Both the position numbers and the translations under genes were made by a program. The notes beneath the pieces are model-generated. The model ran no database searches. It was given only the letters and a program-made list of their open reading frames with translations, and had not been told where the DNA came from. Positions 14,013 to 14,855 of a DNA stretch of 14,855 nucleotides are shown here, piece after piece; the first letter of the stretch is position 1, and every line of letters starts with the position of its first letter. Origin of the DNA: Candidatus Agrococcus pullicola (lineage in GTDB: Bacteria; Actinomycetota; Actinomycetes; Actinomycetales; Microbacteriaceae); assembly GCA_019115685.1 (NCBI GenBank), contig DXDC01000125.1:1-14855 (forward strand), given 5' to 3'.

Positions 14013-14549
14013 GTGACGGCCAAAGTGGTAGTGCTCAATGCGACGCTGGAACCGATCGGTGTCGCATCACTGAAGCGCGCCGTCGCATTCGTGCTCAAAG
14101 AACGAGCCCAGATCATGCTCGCCGCAGACGAGACCATCCGCTCGAACAGCGTAGAGCTGCCCGTTCCCCGCGTCGTCGTTTTCAACGAGTACGTCGCCAT
14201 CCCCCACTCCCGCCTCTACGACAGGATGCCCTGGTCGCGTCGCGGAGTGCTTGAGCGCGACCGCCGTCGCTGCGCGTACTGCCGCAGGACGGGAGACACG
14301 ATCGACCATGTCCTTCCCGTTTCACGCGGTGGCGACTCGAACTGGCTCAACACCGTGACCGCCTGCGTGACGTGCAACGGCAAGAAAGGCAACCGCACTC
14401 CGAAAGAAGCCGGCATGGAACTTCGCTTCGAACCGCGGGTGGTGTGGCGCCGCGAGGTGATGATGCTCGCCGTCGAAGCCGCCGGTGTCGACCTCGAGGA
14501 ACTCGGTATCAGCGTGCCGCGGGCGGTCTCCCAAAGCGGTTATGCTTGA
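14013..14549 (+). CDS. HNH endonuclease family protein
   Basis: 178 residues. The N-terminal part (VVVLNATLEPIGVASLKRAV, 5-24, then VVVFNEYVAIPHSRLY, 54-69) is the usual lead-in of a widespread family of small stand-alone HNH proteins. The HNH core is CAYC (Cys87, Cys90), the catalytic DHV (Asp98, His99), SRGGDSNWLN (104-113) and CVTCN (Cys118, Cys121, Asn122). The four Cys should hold a structural zinc and His99 the catalytic metal site. The role is unknown; DNA nicking or repair is likely for the fold. The start is a GTG with a good ribosome site. It diverges from guaB1 and lies 62 bases before kgd. No methyltransferase or phage genes are near, so a restriction or prophage role has no support here. 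Confidence 0.9.
   Translation: MTAKVVVLNATLEPIGVASLKRAVAFVLKERAQIMLAADETIRSNSVELPVPRVVVFNEYVAIPHSRLYDRMPWSRRGVLERDRRRCAYCRRTGDTIDHVLPVSRGGDSNWLNTVTACVTCNGKKGNRTPKEAGMELRFEPRVVWRREVMMLAVEAAGVDLEELGISVPRAVSQSGYA
14541..14546 (+). promoter_or_regulatory. Candidate -10 element upstream of kgd
   Basis: TATGCT overlaps the last codons of the HNH gene, about 65 bases before the kgd GTG. It fits TANNNT well, but no clear -35 box is present at the right distance. Confidence 0.3.
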
Positions 14550-14611
14550 TGCCTGTGACATCGTGAAACGCGCGATGACTTCAACAGCGACGCGAAAGAG
14601 GCGATCGAAAC

Positions 14612-14855
14612 GTGGCTAGCCCCGCAGACTCACACGAGTTTGGTGCCAACGAATGGCTCGTAGACGAGCAGTACGAACTGTATCGACAGGATAAGAACAA
14701 GGTCGCGAAGTCCTGGTGGCCGATTCTCGAGCGATACGCGGCCCAGCGATCAGCCGACCCCGGTGCGAACACCCCTCCCGAAACCGCATCGGAGTCCGAA
14801 AAAGCAGCTCCTCCTCGGGTCGCTCCGACGGCGCCAAAGCCGCCGTCGCCGCCGA
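14612..14855 (+). CDS. kgd: Multifunctional 2-oxoglutarate decarboxylase/dehydrogenase E1-E2, N-terminal fragment
   Basis: Only the first 81 codons are in the window. The N-terminus has FGANEWLVDEQYELYRQD (10-27) and a following SWWPILERY, the conserved start of actinobacterial Kgd/OdhA-type enzymes (usual length over 1,200 residues), which combine 2-oxoglutarate decarboxylase and E2-like succinyltransferase domains in the TCA cycle. After residue 45 comes an Ala/Pro/Ser-rich linker (PPRVAPTAPKPPSPP at the edge), as in the family before the acyltransferase-like domain. The start is a GTG with AAGAGG ten bases upstream (14596-14601); no in-frame ATG offers a better start. The gene runs off the right edge. 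Confidence 0.9.
   Translation, partial: MASPADSHEFGANEWLVDEQYELYRQDKNKVAKSWWPILERYAAQRSADPGANTPPETASESEKAAPPRVAPTAPKPPSPP

Noticed and set aside
14013..14549. HNH gene as part of a restriction or defence island or a homing element
   Set aside because: It sits between housekeeping genes with no methyltransferase, helicase, intron or phage signs; the protein looks like a common chromosomal HNH family.

Overview
The window looks like a piece of chromosome from a high-GC actinobacterium, most likely of the family Microbacteriaceae. This rests on dense GC-rich coding, frequent GTG and TTG starts, and marker genes of actinobacterial type: the start of a multifunctional 2-oxoglutarate decarboxylase/dehydrogenase (Kgd), a GuaB1-type enzyme followed by two CNNM/CBS membrane proteins, and a YceD-rpmF-rnc-mutM cluster. 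Everything is read from the sequence; no database search was run. I see no prophage, insertion sequence, CRISPR array, rRNA gene or complete tRNA gene.

Layout. Left edge (1-1217, +): the tail of one GNAT-type acetyltransferase and a complete paralogue coupled to it by an ATGA overlap. Next (1371-2753, +) is a class 3-type aldehyde dehydrogenase. A 376-base convergent gap (2754-3129) has no convincing gene but carries a stem-loop and a 22-base piece resembling the 5' end of a class II tRNA. The minus-strand block 3130-6229 reads, in transcription order, SDR oxidoreductase, YceD/DUF177, ribosomal protein L32 (rpmF), RNase III (rnc) and formamidopyrimidine-DNA glycosylase (mutM). The last four are packed with gaps or overlaps of a few bases.

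Middle (6353-8878, +): metY and metX, 15 bases apart. They give the O-acetylhomoserine route: MetX acetylates homoserine and MetY adds sulfide to make homocysteine for methionine. A good -35/-10 pair lies upstream of metY in the divergent gap with the SDR gene.

Right (13901 down to 8745, -): guaB1, a CNNM/CorC-like transporter, a second shorter CNNM-like protein and a GT-C (GT87-like) membrane protein. The last three are coupled by 4-base overlaps, and the last gene runs 134 bases into the convergent 3' end of metX. Three consecutive genes encode CBS-domain pairs, a plausible nucleotide-sensing unit linking purine salvage and divalent-cation transport. The start codon of the first CNNM gene sits in the loop of a 9-bp perfect stem. 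Divergent from guaB1 are an HNH endonuclease gene (14013-14549, +) and the first 81 codons of kgd.

The region is mostly conserved housekeeping sequence. The items most worth a second look are the start-codon hairpin, the CBS-protein operon, the metX/GT-C overlap and the tRNA-like fragment. I do not see an obviously new multi-gene system.
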